DNA of 64,000 nt from Adiantum capillus-veneris. Taxonomy: Eukaryota; Streptophyta; Polypodiopsida; Polypodiales; Pteridaceae. The stretch is from NCBI GenBank assembly GCA_014529385.2, contig CM043953.1, forward strand, positions 63,177,872-63,241,871. The letters run 5' to 3'. Shown one piece after another: positions 43,371-55,303 of this stretch. Within the stretch, counting starts at the first letter, position 1; each line of letters starts with the position of its first letter. The position numbers and the translations under genes were made by a program. The notes under the pieces were generated by a model. It saw nothing but the letters and a program-made list of their open reading frames with translations. It was not told the DNA's origin and made no database searches.

Positions 43371-44116
43371 TCATGTGGCCCGAACTGAACCATCCTTTGG
43401 AAATTTAGAACGCTGCATTTTACCCAAAATATAGCCTTCACAAACATGTTTTACAGGTGCTTCAAGAGGTGGCAAAGAAGCAACCATATTAGATTTCTGC
43501 AAATGCAACAAACTGGCAAAATTCTGATGACCAAAACGTGCATGCCAAAGTTTTGCATCTCAAATAGCCCTTGAATCTGCAACAGCATTTGCAAAATTTG
43601 GCCACACTTGTCATACAAAGTGAGCTTATACAGCCCACGGCACAAAAGCCCAGATGCAACAATTTCATCACCAAAACTGAGATCATGAACTGTACATCTG
43701 TCATCCACAAATTTGACTACTAGTCCAAGTCTAGCAAGTGCGGATACAAACAAGAGATTCTTCTTGATCCCAGGTACATAAAGTGCATCAACAAGTGTAA
43801 AAGAACTGCCATTAGCAGCAGTAAGCACAATCTTTCCAACTCCTTGAATTGGATAAGAGGCATTGTTGGCACAAGTGACTGAATTCCCATGAGGGACAGA
43901 CTCGAGAGAGGTAAACAATTCACGATGTGAGGTAATGTGCTTTGTAGCACCACTGTCGAAATACCACACATGTGAATCTGCAACAACTGACAAGCATGCA
44001 TCATGGACAACAGGATTGTAAGTGCACTCTGCGCTAAAAGCCCATTCTGCATCAACATCAGCGTCACAGTCTCCTTTCACAGAAGTCTCAACAATGGCGC
44101 ATTTGTAGTGGAACAA
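43371..44116 (-). pseudogene. Copia C protease and GAG-pre-integrase
   Basis: 44116-43600: SHVWYFDSGATKHITSHREL with intact D-S-G-A, then CANNASYPIQGVGKIVLTAA and VDALYVPGIKKNLLFVSALA. A frameshift near 43600 precedes the zinc-binding region (KHVCEGYILGKM) near 43430-43460. The region ends with an in-frame TGA (43371-43373) that is also present in old copy D1. Confidence 0.92.
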
Positions 44117-45063
44117 GCATTTGCAATGGAACCACCCTCTTTCTTCTTAGCCTCTTTGGCCTTCAACTTAGGACACGACTTGATCAAGTGATCATTAGCT
44201 TTACAATAATAGCAACACATCTTCTTTTTGCCCTTATCACCAAAATTTCCAGGCGAAGTGCTGCCAGCAAAAGCATTAGGAACAGAAATTTTGCCACTCG
44301 CAGCAGAACCATAAGAAGTGGTTGCATTACTGTTACCACCCTTTCTTTGAGAAGCAATAAAAGCCTGTTCAACTGCACGCTGCCTAGTCCTGTTTTTTCT
44401 AGAAAGTGACTCTTGCAACAGCAATGTGCATAATGCATCAAACTTGACAACTTCAGGATTTCCTTGGGTCATCAGTGTCCAAGTACTAGCAAAAGTTTGG
44501 TAGGAATCTGGTAAGGCATCAAGAACAGTCTGCACAAGGGAACTGTCTGAAATGACTTCACCTGCAGAAATAAGCTGCTCATTGATATCCTTGACACTAG
44601 CAAGGAAAGTGTCCATATCATCTTCCTCATGCATAATCTTCGACTCCAGCTCTTTACGCAGCAAAGCAATTTTAGCATCATTGCGGCTTGCATAAAGACC
44701 TGCTAGAATATCCCAAGCCTCTTTTGCAGATTTTGTCGAACGGATGTGAGGAACAATGGTGCGCTTCACAGACAACGCAATCAATGCATGAGCCTGTGCA
44801 TCCTTAACATCCCAACGAGCTTGTTCTGCCGTAGGCAAAACAACTCTTAGAGCTGCAATCCTTGCAGCAAGACCTGCAACATCCTCAACATCACCTACAT
44901 CCTCAGAACCGGGACGTACATCAATGCCCTGCACAATGTTCCAGACACCCTTTGACACAAGAACATGTTGCATCATATAAGCCCACATAGGGTAGTTGTC
45001 CCCATCCAACCTATCCTCAGCAGCAAACATCTTGAACACATCTGTGTTGTTGTTGTCAGCCAT
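44077..45063 (-). CDS. Copia C Gag
   Basis: The ATG at 45063 (MADNNNTDVFKMFAAEDRL) is preferred to the upstream ATG at 45123, which lies in the leader. 328 codons: RLDGDNYPMWAYMMQHVLVS at the N-terminus, WDILAGLYASRNDAKIALLR and HEEDDMDTFLASVKDINEQL of the capsid region, and the zinc knuckle CYYCKANDHLIKSC near the end. Complete as Gag; the frame then shifts to protease, with an overlap at 44077-44116. Such an overlap could be a real frameshift or decay. Confidence 0.9.
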   Translation of the reverse strand: MADNNNTDVFKMFAAEDRLDGDNYPMWAYMMQHVLVSKGVWNIVQGIDVRPGSEDVGDVEDVAGLAARIAALRVVLPTAEQARWDVKDAQAHALIALSVKRTIVPHIRSTKSAKEAWDILAGLYASRNDAKIALLRKELESKIMHEEDDMDTFLASVKDINEQLISAGEVISDSSLVQTVLDALPDSYQTFASTWTLMTQGNPEVVKFDALCTLLLQESLSRKNRTRQRAVEQAFIASQRKGGNSNATTSYGSAASGKISVPNAFAGSTSPGNFGDKGKKKMCCYYCKANDHLIKSCPKLKAKEAKKKEGGSIANACSTTNAPLLRLL

Positions 45064-45411
45064 GGTAAATGTTGCACCTGATGTGACAACTGCCCCAAAA
45101 TAGGAGAAACGGAGCGGAAACAACCTGTGCTATATAGCACAAACCGTAGAATACTATAAGGCACCTGTTATGTAGAAAACGGCACTGACAAAAATTCTGC
45201 ACAAAATGACGAAATAGCCTGTGCAGTACTGCCTATATTGGAAACAGAGGCCGAACTGAGCGCAAATCAAAATTCTGAGCAGATCGAGCTCTTCGCGCAT
45301 TCTCAGAATATTAGACGACCTGCAAACTCTTACCAAAGCTCACTGAAATCGGAGAAAGTGAGCAGGCGTGTACTGGAGCAGCAGGTGACTAAGCCCGGGA
45401 GGACGTGACCT

Positions 45412-45423
45412 GCTCTGATACCA
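45412..45423 (-). other. Primer binding site of Copia C (Met-tRNA)
   Basis: TGGTATCAGAGC on the minus strand, two bases from the 5' LTR. Confidence 0.93.
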
Positions 45424-45425
45424 AT

Positions 45426-45652
45426 TGTTGGAATTAGGGTTGCAAAGAAACACACACAGCTTGGAGAAGACGAAGGAAGCTCAAGGCACACAATAGAGAG
45501 TGTGTTACTTAGTGTGCAATGGAAATATAGATAGCCCTAGAGTGATGGGCGTATATACAATGCTCGGGGGAAAAAACCTCCTAAAGAGGGAAAAAATGCC
45601 CCGGCGGTCCTAGTGTGTTCACACACATCACTACCACATGTATATGGTAACA
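45426..45652 (-). repeat. 5' LTR of Copia C
   Basis: TGTTGGAATTAGGGTTGCAA to TATATGGTAACA; partner of 40476-40702. Confidence 0.94.
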
Positions 45653-45789
45653 TGACTTGTTTTGTGGATGCTGCTTTTTGTAGGTGATCTCTTGGGTGTT
45701 GTTGTGTTTTTCTTGTAGGTGATCTCTTGGCTTGTTGATGTTTAGTATTTTCCTTCAAGGTTGTTTTTTTGGTTTTATGTATGCTATAG

Positions 45790-46429
45790 TCTTGGATGAC
45801 ATGGGCACAGTCTGTGGTGGCCCCATGTAAAAAGCTGGGAAGAGTTTGAGGCTACTTTTTAGAAAGATTTTATTCCTTCTAATGAGAAGCAGAGAAATTG
45901 GAAAGCCTAGGATAAGTGTAGGCAGAAACATTGCACACTAACCCATTAAATCTCTTTATATCAAGATATAATCCTCCAGCTTGATGGCCTAGATGATTTT
46001 CAACAAGTATCTGGTTTTTTACGGGTCTTAATCCTAAAATTCAAAATAATGTTGAAAGTAAGGACCCCAAGATGCTTGACGAAGTGATCAAGAAAGCTCA
46101 CATTTATGCTCATCCTACTGAAGACGTTGATGATGACAAGACACTATACCAATCCAATTGTTCACATTCTTTTTTCCATCAAAACAATCATCTATTTTTC
46201 TAGCATGCACATCACAAAATAAGAGGAAGCATATGCATAATAATAATGGCAAAAATGAACCATCTAAGAGACACAAGGGGCCTCAGGGACTACTCTCAAA
46301 CAAAGATTTTGAGTGTGCAAAATAGAAAAACTCTATTTCAATTGTTTGGGGAATCATCCTATAAAGGATTGTCCTAAACTCAAACAATAAATGATGGGAA
46401 AGGACATGGCAGTGAACATGATGCAGTTC
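45790..46429 (+). pseudogene. Ty3/Gypsy gag remnant (element H, part 1)
   Basis: From 45815 the frame WWPHVKSWEEFEATF, stop, KDFIPSNEKQRNWKA matches the Gypsy Gag capsid region. Near 46330-46390 LYFNCLGNHPIKDCPKLKQ is a CCHC zinc knuckle whose first Cys is lost. Many stops. Cut at 46429 by Copia G; the reading resumes at 51339 with protease. Confidence 0.8.
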
Positions 46430-46695
46430 TGAAGGAGAGGAGCCAGGAGCACAGCAAAAGAGGAAGATGAATATGCACACACACTCACACACACACCACC
46501 ATAGCCACACACACAAATTGGAGGGGGAGAGCCGACAAACATTGTGTGCCCCCTTTTTTTCTTATCTATCTTATGCCCTTAGGCACAATACACACTCTAC
46601 TTTGTGTTAGTGGCTCACACAAGTGTATAGCTATACACTTAGGGTTAGTAGCAGTTAGTGATGGGCGGTCGGCCACATGGTCATTAAACCTAACA
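46430..46695 (-). repeat. 3' LTR of Copia G
   Basis: 266 bp, with a CA microsatellite; differs from the 5' LTR by many bases and the CA length. The adjoining polypurine tract is degenerate. Confidence 0.9.
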
Positions 46696-46779
46696 TTATC
46701 CTACTTGATGGACAATGTGGGAGACCATAAGAATGAAAGAGAACCACGCTTACCCAATGCCCATCAAATCACGACAGTA

Positions 46780-48221
46780 CTAAAATTGATGGCTGGAGAG
46801 ACTTTTAGTGAGTGCATCCGCTGTGTTCTCTGACGCAAGAATCTTCACTAAATCAAGGCTCTTGTTTGCCAGGAATTCACGACTGAAGTGATAACACACA
46901 TCAATGTGTTTCATTCTGGAATGAGACACTGGATTGTTAGCCAAGGCAATAGCACTTTGATTGTCGCAATGAAGAACAGGTGTGCACTGCTCCAATCCAA
47001 GATATTTCACTAGGTGAGCAAGCCAAATAGATTCTTTGCATGCCTCACTTAATGCAACATACTCTACCTCTATGGTAGAAATGGATGTATAGTCTTGAAG
47101 AACGGATATCCAAGAAATAGCAGAACCAGCAAATGTGTAAATCCAACATGTTGTTGATTTACGAATGACAGCCTGCATAATCACTGCCTACAAATCCCTG
47201 AATGGATGACTCTCCATGAACATAGCATAAATGTCTATCTGTAGTGCCACTAAAGTATCTGAGAATCGACTTGACGACATCCCAACTTTTTTTACCAGGG
47301 TTAGACATAGATCTGCTGACAACTCCCACTGCATGTGCAATGTCAGGTCTTGTAGCCACCATGGCATACATGAGACTACCACAAGCTGAAGCATAAGGAA
47401 CCTTAGCCATCGTAGCTTTTTTCTTAGCAGATTTGGGACAATCGTTCTTGCTGAGTTTCAAATATGCAGGCAATGGAGTACTCAAAGCCTTCCCCTTCTG
47501 CATGTTGAAACGATCAAGAACCTTGTGCACATACTCTTTTTGAGAAAGGTACAACAACCTCGTCTTACGGTCATGAGTAATGCGCATACCCAAAATGTGA
47601 TTTTCTTCACCCAAATCTTTCATGTCAAATTAACTTTTTGGAATGACCAGCAATAAGCATGTCATCTACATAAAGGATAAGCATAATAAGATGTCCATTG
47701 GGTTGTCTTTTCATGTAAAGACATGGATCCTCATTATTGTGCTTATAGCCTAGGGAATGCATAAATGCATCAAACTTTTGATACCATTGTCTGGATGATT
47801 GCTTCAAGCCATAAAGACTTTTCAGAAGCTTACATACCAAATGTTCCTTGCCCTTTAGCACAAACCCTTCAGATTGCTGCATATAAATCTCTTCCTCAAG
47901 ATCACCATGTGTAAGAAGGCTATAATGACATCTTGATCACTCCATATCTTCAGTGGCAACCAAAGCAAGCAACATTCTCAGTGTGGTCATCTTGATCACT
48001 GGAGAAAAGATTTCCTGGAAATTGACACCATATTCTTTCTTGAAACCTTTGGCCACTAAACGATCTTTATAATTGTCAATCTTCTTCTTGTAAACCCATT
48101 TACAAGGCAATGCTTTCCTACCTTTTAGCAACAGAACAGGTTCCCATGTTTTTTTGTCTGCAATACTGGACAACTCTCTCTTCATAGCATGTTCCCACTG
48201 AACCTTATCATTGGCTAGCAT
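46780..48221 (-). pseudogene. Copia G reverse transcriptase and RNase H
   Basis: 48221-47937: KTWEPVLLLKGRKALPCKWV, RLVAKGFKKEYGVNFQEIFS. 47882-47625: LVCKLLKSLYGLKQSSRQWY and LILYVDDMLIAGHS (YVDD intact). 47623-47159: MKDLGEENHILGMRITHDRK to the RNase H start (GFVGSDYAGCHS). 47184-46780: TCWIYTFAGSAISW, EVEYVALSEACKE, CDNQSAIALANNPVSHSRM and TADALTKSLSSHQF. Separate frames show several indels. Confidence 0.9.
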
Positions 48222-49541
48222 AGCCTCTTTGTAACAAGAAGGCTCACCACCCCACTATCTATTAGCAAAACAAAATCCCTGCCTGGAACAAAACGTTCAG
48301 GCGGATGTGAGACTCTTTGAGATCTCTATGGCTGATCAGAACTCGTAGTAGTATGTGTAGTAAGTGGCTCGAGAGCTATCTGGATAGGAGGTGATACATA
48401 AAAAAAATGTCACTTTCTAAAATTCAACCTCTTTCACTGACTGTCTATGCATCTTAGTCTCATTAAATACAACATCACTGGTACGGATCACTGATCAACT
48501 TTTTGGATCCCATAAACGAGCCAAATTGACCATCTACACCATAGCCAATGAAGATGCATTTCTTGGACTTAGGATCTAGCTTAGTGCAACTCCTTGGGTA
48601 CATGTGCATAAGCTTCACAGCCAAATGTGTGGAGTTTTTCATAAGACAATTTATGTCTTGACCATAATTCTAAAGGTACATGAAACTGTAATGAAGCATG
48701 TGGTGATCTATTGATCAAGTACACGGCTGTGTATAATGCTTTAGCCCAAAATGCTTGCGGTAAATTAGCATGTGATCCGCTCTTGGATGGTCCTATTCAT
48801 TCATTCCGCAACACCATTTTCTGCACGGGTATAAGGAGTTGAAAACTCACGCTTAATTCCCCTACTTGAACAAAAGTCTGTAAACTCTTTGGAGACATAT
48901 TCTCCACCATTGTTTGAGAGCAAAGCTTTCAACTTATGTTCACATTGAGTTTCAACACTAGATAAGAACTTCTTGAAGCAAGAAAAGGTCTCATCTTTAG
49001 ACTCCATGGCGTAGACACAAACATCACGTGTTGCATGATGAATGAATGTAACAAAATAGGACGCACCACCATGGGATTTAGAAGGCATAGGCCCACATAA
49101 ATCACTATGCAAAATCTCTAAGGGTTTTCTTTCTTTCTCAAAAGAATGTGTACGATGTGTCCGTGTTTGCTTTCCATATTGGCAGTGCTCACAAAAGGGA
49201 AAATCAAAAAATGACAAAGACGGTAAGTAGCCCAAACGAGAGAGTGTCTCCATTCCCTTCTTTGACATATGTCCTAACCGGCTATGCCACAAAGCTACGG
49301 TTGGCAGCTCAGTTACAAAAAGAACAATGTTTTTATCAGATACATAAAGAGGATAAAGTGACCAAACTTTAGAACCATGGACTATAATAAGATGACCCTT
49401 CGCAACACGCCAAGATTGCTGATGAAAAGTGACTTTGTAACCCAAGTCATCAAGGCGTCCAACAAAAATCATATTGTGTGTCAAGGCTGGAACATGATGC
49501 ACATTATGGATGATTAAATTCTTCCCATTTTCCATAACCAT
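48222..49541 (-). pseudogene. Copia G integrase
   Basis: 49541-48801: WHSRLGHMSKKGMETLSRLG, CEHCQYGKQTRTH, ILHSDLCGPMPSKSHGG (Asp), LLSNNGGEYVSKEFTDF (second Asp is Asn) and TRAENGVAE (Glu present). The part 48222-48800 is the integrase C-terminal region in broken frames (AYAHVPKE- and GYG-type motifs). Confidence 0.88.
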
Positions 49542-50691
49542 GGCAATATCACCTAGCCAACAATGTCACAAGAGTAATTGTCACCAAGTGTAACAGAGCC
49601 AATGGTTTCCTCGTATATAGTAAACCAATGCCTATGAGGTGTGACATATTACGAAGCACCCGAATCAAGAATTCATGCATGGAATACTTCACCACTAACA
49701 AGGAGTTCAACTGGCATAGAACTCTGCAAAGATAGAGTTTCCTGTGCATCATAAAAGGCATCATTATTTTCAGTCAACATATTAATGTCTTGCACATCAT
49801 TGTCATCCTGAACTATGTTCACTTCTTCAATCTTAATTGAACTCTTTGGTTTCTCCTCTTTATCATCATGATCTTTGTTTTTACCTTTGCCCTTCTCTTC
49901 GTCACGCTTCTAAGCATAACAATCCTTCTTTATGTGACCAAACTTATCACAATAATTGCATTGAACATTACGACGACCACGAGATTTTGATCTACCCTTT
50001 GATGCATCTCTATTGCCCTCTTTCTTGGACTCACGTTGCGAATAATGGCCCTTATGTTGCTTATCATCCCTTTGCACATAATGAGCTTCGCCATAATGCG
50101 AGATAGTCATGGCCTTCCAATGCATCTCCTCTGACAAAAGTGCACTAGTAACATCATCGTATTTTAGCGTACCATTAGGAGCAGAGTTACTAACAATTGT
50201 GCAAAAGATATCCCAAGAGGCGGCAATGAACAAAGAAAAAATATTGCTTTCATCTCATCATCAATGGTCACGCGCTGTGCAAAATCTGGGCAAAAAGAGA
50301 ATCAAAATCATTGATATGGTTGGCGATGCTAGCTGACTCCTTCATACGAAGGTTGAAAAGTTTTCGCATCATGAAAACCTTATTGCTAGCCGTATCCTTT
50401 TCATAAGTGTCGCATAATTTCTACCATAAACCATGAGCAGTCTTGCATTCTAACACTAAAAAGTACGCTGACTCACCAAGCTGCATTCTAATTGTAGACC
50501 TGCATAGCTCATCAAGCTCCTCGTACTGAAACTGAGTCATGTGCATATCTTCAGCTCTAGCCGTATAGGCAATAGACAACTTTTGCTCCTTTTGGACAAG
50601 CACATCATGCAAGTTGGTTCTTCCAAAGCTGAAAATCAGTGCCATCAAACTTCTTTATGTCATAAATGTCATAGTCTTTGCTAGTAGACAT
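49542..50691 (-). pseudogene. Copia G gag and protease
   Basis: The ATG at 50691 reads MSTSKDYDIYDIKKFDGTDF, then frameshifts; 50648-50421 has EELDELCRSTIRMQLGESAY. 50233-49910 has SNSAPNGTLKYDDVTSALLS and the knuckle CNYCDKFGHIKKDC. The protease near 49640-49690 keeps ILDSGAS, flanked by stops. Confidence 0.88.
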
Positions 50692-51040
50692 GGTGACAAA
50701 ACTACCAAAAGATTTTGGGAAAATTTTGGTAGAGTCTCCTTTATATTTGGGACTATGTCAACCAAAATATGAGACAAAATGACCAAGTATGTCACTCACA
50801 AAGCATAAAAGAGGGCAATGCCTCTCGAGACAAACTACCAAAAGAGAGCTGAAAAATACAGCTCCTAAACCATAGCTTGAATGAGGTTCCTGATGGCAAG
50901 AATGGCTCTGAAAGGGGGGTAAAACTCAAGGACACCTAATGGAAACGCTCTCAGAATGCTGAATTTGCCAATGCCAAAGTCGGAACCTTGTTTTCACTCT
51001 TGAAGTGCATGCGCACGGAAGCGATTTCGGGAATGAAACA

Positions 51041-51052
51041 GCTCTGATACCA
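51041..51052 (-). other. Primer binding site of Copia G (Met-tRNA)
   Basis: TGGTATCAGAGC on the minus strand, two bases from the 5' LTR. Confidence 0.92.
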
Positions 51053-51054
51053 TA

Positions 51055-51113
51055 TGAAGGAGAGGAGCCGGGAGCACAACAAAAGAGGAAGATGAATACG
51101 TATACAATCACGC

Positions 51114-51145
<32 letters not shown>

Positions 51146-51338
51146 CATAGCCACACACACAGGCTGGAGGGGGAGAGTCGACACAACTGTGTGTCCCCTT
51201 TCTTTCTTCTCTATCTTATGCCCTTGCAAAATACACACTCTACTTTGTGTTAGTGGCTCACACAAGTGTATAGTTGTACACTTAGGTTTAATAGCAGTTA
51301 GTGATGGGCGGTCGGCCACATGGCCATTGAACCTAACA
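51055..51338 (-). repeat. 5' LTR of Copia G
   Basis: 284 bp, TGAAGGAGAGGAGCC to CCTAACA, with a (CA)n tract at 51119-51144. Confidence 0.9.
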
Positions 51339-52023
51339 AGCACCTTTCAATTGAGTCATCCTCAAAGTATGCCAGTGTGGAAGTTTCTCACACAACCAAA
51401 TTTTGGTCCACACAAATTGGTGAGGATGCATGGTTCTATCAAGGGGCATGGGGTGCGTATCTTGGTTGATGATGGCACCTCTGTAACTTGGGCATAACTT
51501 TCTCAGTTACAAGTTGGTTAAGAAGTCGAAGTTACCACAATCTCCCAAGCACTCATGGGGCTACAAGGTAGAAATGATTTGGGATAAGGATTTCAAAGTC
51601 TATGACACTTATGTTCATGACGTTCCATTGGAAATACAAGGGCATACAATGCAATTTATTTTTCATGTGACGAGTATGGACCGAACCAATGTGGTTCTAA
51701 GTCGAGAGTGGTTGCATGGGTTAGGAACTTCTTTGAAAAGAAGCTATGAGCATAATTCTTTCATGTTTGATGACCGTGGTAAAAATGTGTTTCTCATAAG
51801 GGAAAAGAATTTACTATCATCTCCAACATATGTAGTGCTGAGCTTTCCCAACTCTCTCATAAAAATAAAAAGAAGAAATTTTCCTTTATTATTCCTTGTG
51901 AATTCAAGTTTTGATGTGTATAAAGATGATTTTCAACAAAATTCCTCAATATGGAAGTCTTCACTCTCTTCTTTTAAGATGGCTTGTTCAAGATTAAATC
52001 CTACAAGCACTTTTCAATGCTAA
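51339..52023 (+). pseudogene. Ty3/Gypsy protease (element H, part 2)
   Basis: 51420-51500 reads MHGSIKGHGVRILVDDGTSV, matching the Gypsy retropepsin active site (L-V-D-x-G-x-T). 51514-52023 reads VHDVPLEIQGHTMQFIFHV and MDRTNVVLSREWLHGLGTSL, the flap and end of the retropepsin and start of the linker to RT. A frameshift separates the two. Confidence 0.82.
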
Positions 52024-52159
52024 GAATAAAAATGAGAATACAATTAGCCTATTACCATAGTTACCATACTCAAAAGAAGAGCCCGACTTATTTTTAAATC
52101 ATTTTCTTACTCATAAAATCTATGTTAAGAACCTTCCTTCTCTAAGTGAAGCTAAATCA

Positions 52160-52271
52160 AGTAACAATATTTGTTTACATCTTTAGGAGTTATTACAGGA
52201 ATACAAAGATGTATAATTTTTGAAGATTTGCCTACGGGGCTATCATTTGAATGTCCTACATATCATGCTAT
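52160..52271 (+). pseudogene. Ty3/Gypsy RT start (element H, part 3)
   Basis: ELLQEYKDV and, one frame over, FEDLPTGLSF are the beginning of Gypsy RT (LL.E..DVFPEDLP.GLP). Cut at 52271 by element I, with the target duplication CTAT (52268-52271, 63616-63619). Confidence 0.8.
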
Positions 52272-53983
52272 TGATAGCCGTTTTTCGGCTCTTTGTAATT
52301 GCCACAGTGAGTTACCTCACCCTACCAAAATCACCCAAACACTGTGGCTATCCCTACCATTTCACTGTACATAGGCGTGCGTGAGTCACGGGACTTTTCC
52401 CATATCTTCTTAAAAAACCCTCAATTAGCTAGTCATTGGGCTAGTTGAGCCAAAAAAAAATTTAAAAAATTAAAAAATATAAGTATATTATGGCCCATGC
52501 GTATGTAAATATTTCTTTGTATATAGGGCCTACATAAAAGATTTTTTCATAATTATTTTGGTATTTATTTAAATATTTCTACCTAGGTGTGTATTATTTA
52601 TGCTCTGTACATTGCCTCACCATTACCACAATTTTTTCTTATCATTTTTCATACTCTTTATTCCATATAGAAATATTTTCATGTAAGCTTCTCTTATATT
52701 TGGTGTAACTCCACCCCAACAAAAATCCAAAAAAACTAGTTTTATTTATGTGTATATTTTTTCACTATTGTGATTTTTCCCTTCCTACATCTATTTTGTT
52801 TTTTTTTCTAAAAAATTAGAACACCAAAAATATTTATCTTTTTATGGTAGCCTCATAATGAGAGAGATTTCTTTTGACCCCTTTATATTTTTCCACTTAT
52901 ATTATTTATATTTGACATGTACATATTTTTTAGACCCTTCAATATTTGATTTTCTTAGTTGTACTATTCACTTATATCATAATCTCAACAATATCTTCAA
53001 TTATAGACCTACCAAATAAGGTCAAGGGTAGGTGGCATGCATACATGCACTATGGAGGGCTCACTCTTGGAGGTATTCAAAAGAATCATCCAAAGAAGGA
53101 CCCCACAAGGACCTTGTGCAGTGGAAAAAAACGGTCGGTTTTGCTGAATTTTTAAAGTTCACTTGCTCTCCGAATTTGAAAAGGTGATACAAACAAAAGT
53201 TGTAGCTCGTGGGCTGAACTTTTGCCTCACATTTTTTCATATTTTTTTGAGCTACGAGCTGTGAGCTATGATTTTATTAGTGGACCCCAGTTTTCCCATG
53301 TTATGCAGCCACACTCTCTCTTCCACTTTATCATTTTCCTCTTTCACACACACTTCTCCACTCATCATCCCCACCTCTCTCACCCTTCCTCTCTGCACCC
53401 TACTCACCTTCTCCTCAACCTAGAAGAATAAGAGAAACCATGGTGAACTCATACCTCCCACACACAATTCCATTCCAAAATTGACCACCTAGTCTCATTT
53501 TTCCTCCTCCAAATTATCCATATCTATCAAAAAAACCACAAAATTCAGCCTCTTCTCTTAAAAGACAGCATCATGGTGGTTGATTACTCAGCTTAAATTA
53601 CCTTGTCTCTCAAGGAAGGTCAAGAGTGGAGAAAAAATGTACCGTCAAAGCTAGTGGACCGTCAACAAGCGTCAAAATCGGCCCTACTCAAGACACTTGG
53701 AGCATCAACCTTGTAAGAAATCCACCTTTTCTTACCTCTTAAGAGTTTTTCTTCCTTATTTGTATCCTACATGGATACTCCCATTGTAAATATCCAATTC
53801 CATTTGTAAATTAATACTAACTCTACTAACACTAACCCACTATGAAAAGTCCTATCACCTCCATTTCTCTCCTCTCTCTTTCCCCACCAACTTCTTGATA
53901 ATTCCAAGCAAAAGAAATAAGATAAATTGCTGAAAATCTAACCCAACCATGGTTAGAGGAGTAACCCTAGCCTTCAAAATTGC

Positions 53984-53990
53984 TATAAAA
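53984..53990 (+). promoter_or_regulatory. TATA box of element I
   Basis: TATAAAAGGAGG; the same box is at 62609-62615 in the 3' LTR. Confidence 0.6.
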
Positions 53991-54648
53991 GGAGGGTGTA
54001 GCTAGCACAAGGGGGAGCCATAAGCAAGAGCACTAGGCTATAGCTTGAGAAGCCAAGCTCAACCTCTCTAGAAGGAGCTCTTGAGTGGAAGCTCATTGTC
54101 TTATGCATGTGCATGTGTTGCAATAGGGGATTAGCAAGGGAACTCTATGCCATTGTAAGAGAGAGAGTGATCATTCAATTGAGAGTAGGAAATCTATCAT
54201 TTCTCCTACTAGTGTAAGCCCAACATTTGCTGAATCAAGGAGGGTGGATTTGGACTAAGCTTGGATACTTTGTCTCCCTTCCAACGTGAAGTAATGGATA
54301 ACAATGATGCGTAAGTGTCTTGGTGTTTTTTTGTTAAGTTCTTGATAGCTTGTCTCTGGTGTTGTCATCAATCTAGCCATAAATCCCACATACTGTAAGA
54401 GGGCGACAGGGTGGAGAGGACTCCCCTGGCCTTAAGACAGTGATTGGGGGTGGCTTTTCTTGTGATGTGTCGTGGTTAAATTTACGCAAGCTATGTTGAA
54501 CAAATACTAATCTCACTTTGATTTGTCATGACAAATTTGTAAGAAGGTATTAATGCAACAAGCACCCCCTCCCCCTTTCTCTCTCTTTCTTAAATATATA
54601 GTTGTGTTTTCTTGATCATTGCCGATACGTTTCAAAGCAGCCCGAGCA

Positions 54649-54651
<3 letters not shown>

Positions 54652-54733
<82 letters not shown>
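54652..54733. repeat. (CT)n microsatellite in the 5' LTR of element I
   Basis: About 41 CT units; the matching tract in the 3' LTR is 63273-63351 and slightly different in length. Confidence 0.95.
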
Positions 54734-54736
<3 letters not shown>

Positions 54737-54998
54737 TTTTAGTGTGTGAGAGTGTTCCATTGGTGTTAGGGTTATTGTAAATTCCTTGCTTGTTTGTGGG
54801 TTGCTCTAACGATTCTCCTCTTTTGCGTCCTAGTTCGCTCTTAAACTAGGTGGTGCCCCTTGTGTAGTTGGGATTTGGCTGTGGGTTTGTTGTTTTGGTT
54901 TGTGTTGTGTTGTGCCCCAGCCCCATTGAGCAGCACGGGAGCCTTGAAGGGTGTCTAGAGGTTGCTCTTCTTGTTGCCCGCCCCGGACCGCCTCAAAT

Positions 54999-55015
54999 TG
55001 GTGCCCCCACTGAGG
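54999..55015 (+). other. Primer binding site of element I
   Basis: TGGTGCCCCCACTGAGG, three bases after the LTR end. Begins TGG as expected; not Met-tRNA. The tRNA is not identified. Confidence 0.7.
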
Positions 55016-55069
55016 ACAGCTTGTGTATTTGTGTGTAGAATCAACCTTTGGCATAGTCAAGTAGTTTGC

Positions 55070-55282
55070 ATGAATCACGAAAATTTGTATGATCCCTTCA
55101 TTCCCATTGTAAGGCAAAAGGTACACATAATTGTTAGTACTAAGTTGCAATTTCAACGTGTCATTCGTGGAATTTTAGGTCCTCTTAGGTTGGCCGAGAT
55201 AAACGCTTCAGTAAATCCTTTTATTTTGCCTCTCATTAGGTACGACCTTAGTTTGGACGTCTATATTTTTGTTTTGTTTTAA
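55070..55282 (+). other. Leader ORF module 1 of element I
   Basis: 70 codons: MNHENLYDPFIPIVRQKVHI ... RLAEINASVNPFILPLIRYD, ending DVYIFVLF. It shares a pattern with module 2 (55304-55522): FQ...., R(L/V).EI.AS.NP.ILPLI.Y..S.DV.IF(V/I)L. Both are in the gag frame, upstream of gag. No known domain. May be translated or be a structured leader that happens to be open. Confidence 0.5.
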
Positions 55283-55303
55283 GCATTAGGTCATGCATAG
55301 ACC

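Larger units (their letters stand above)
40476..45652 (-). mobile_element. Copia LTR retrotransposon C, full length
   Basis: 227-bp LTRs at 40476-40702 and 45426-45652, Met-tRNA primer site (45412-45423, minus strand), gag-protease-integrase-RT-RNase H on the minus strand, polypurine tract (minus strand, about 40703-40715). Target duplication TAACT / TGACT with one mismatch. LTRs differ at about six positions, all transitions. Pol has frameshifts and stops. D1 and D2 are older copies of the same family. Confidence 0.95.
46430..51338 (-). mobile_element. Copia LTR retrotransposon G, decayed
   Basis: LTRs TGAAGGAGAGGAGCC ... CCTAACA at 46430-46695 and 51055-51338; Met-tRNA primer site at 51041-51052 (minus strand); Copia gene order on the minus strand. 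Flanks AGTTC (left) and AGCAC (right) give only a partial target duplication. Inserted in Gypsy element H between gag and protease. Many frameshifts and stops. Confidence 0.93.
52272..54995 (+). repeat. 5' LTR of element I
   Basis: 2,724 bp. TATAAAA at 53984-53990 (followed by GGAGGGTGTAGC) is the likely core promoter, giving a U3 of about 1.7 kb. (CT)n at about 54652-54733. Small ORFs inside (for example 52946-53155) are the same in both LTRs, as expected from LTR identity. Confidence 0.95.

Noticed and set aside
52946-53155. 69-codon ORF identical in both LTRs of element I (also 61572-61781)
   Set aside because: Identity follows from recent LTR duplication, not from selection; no domain recognised.
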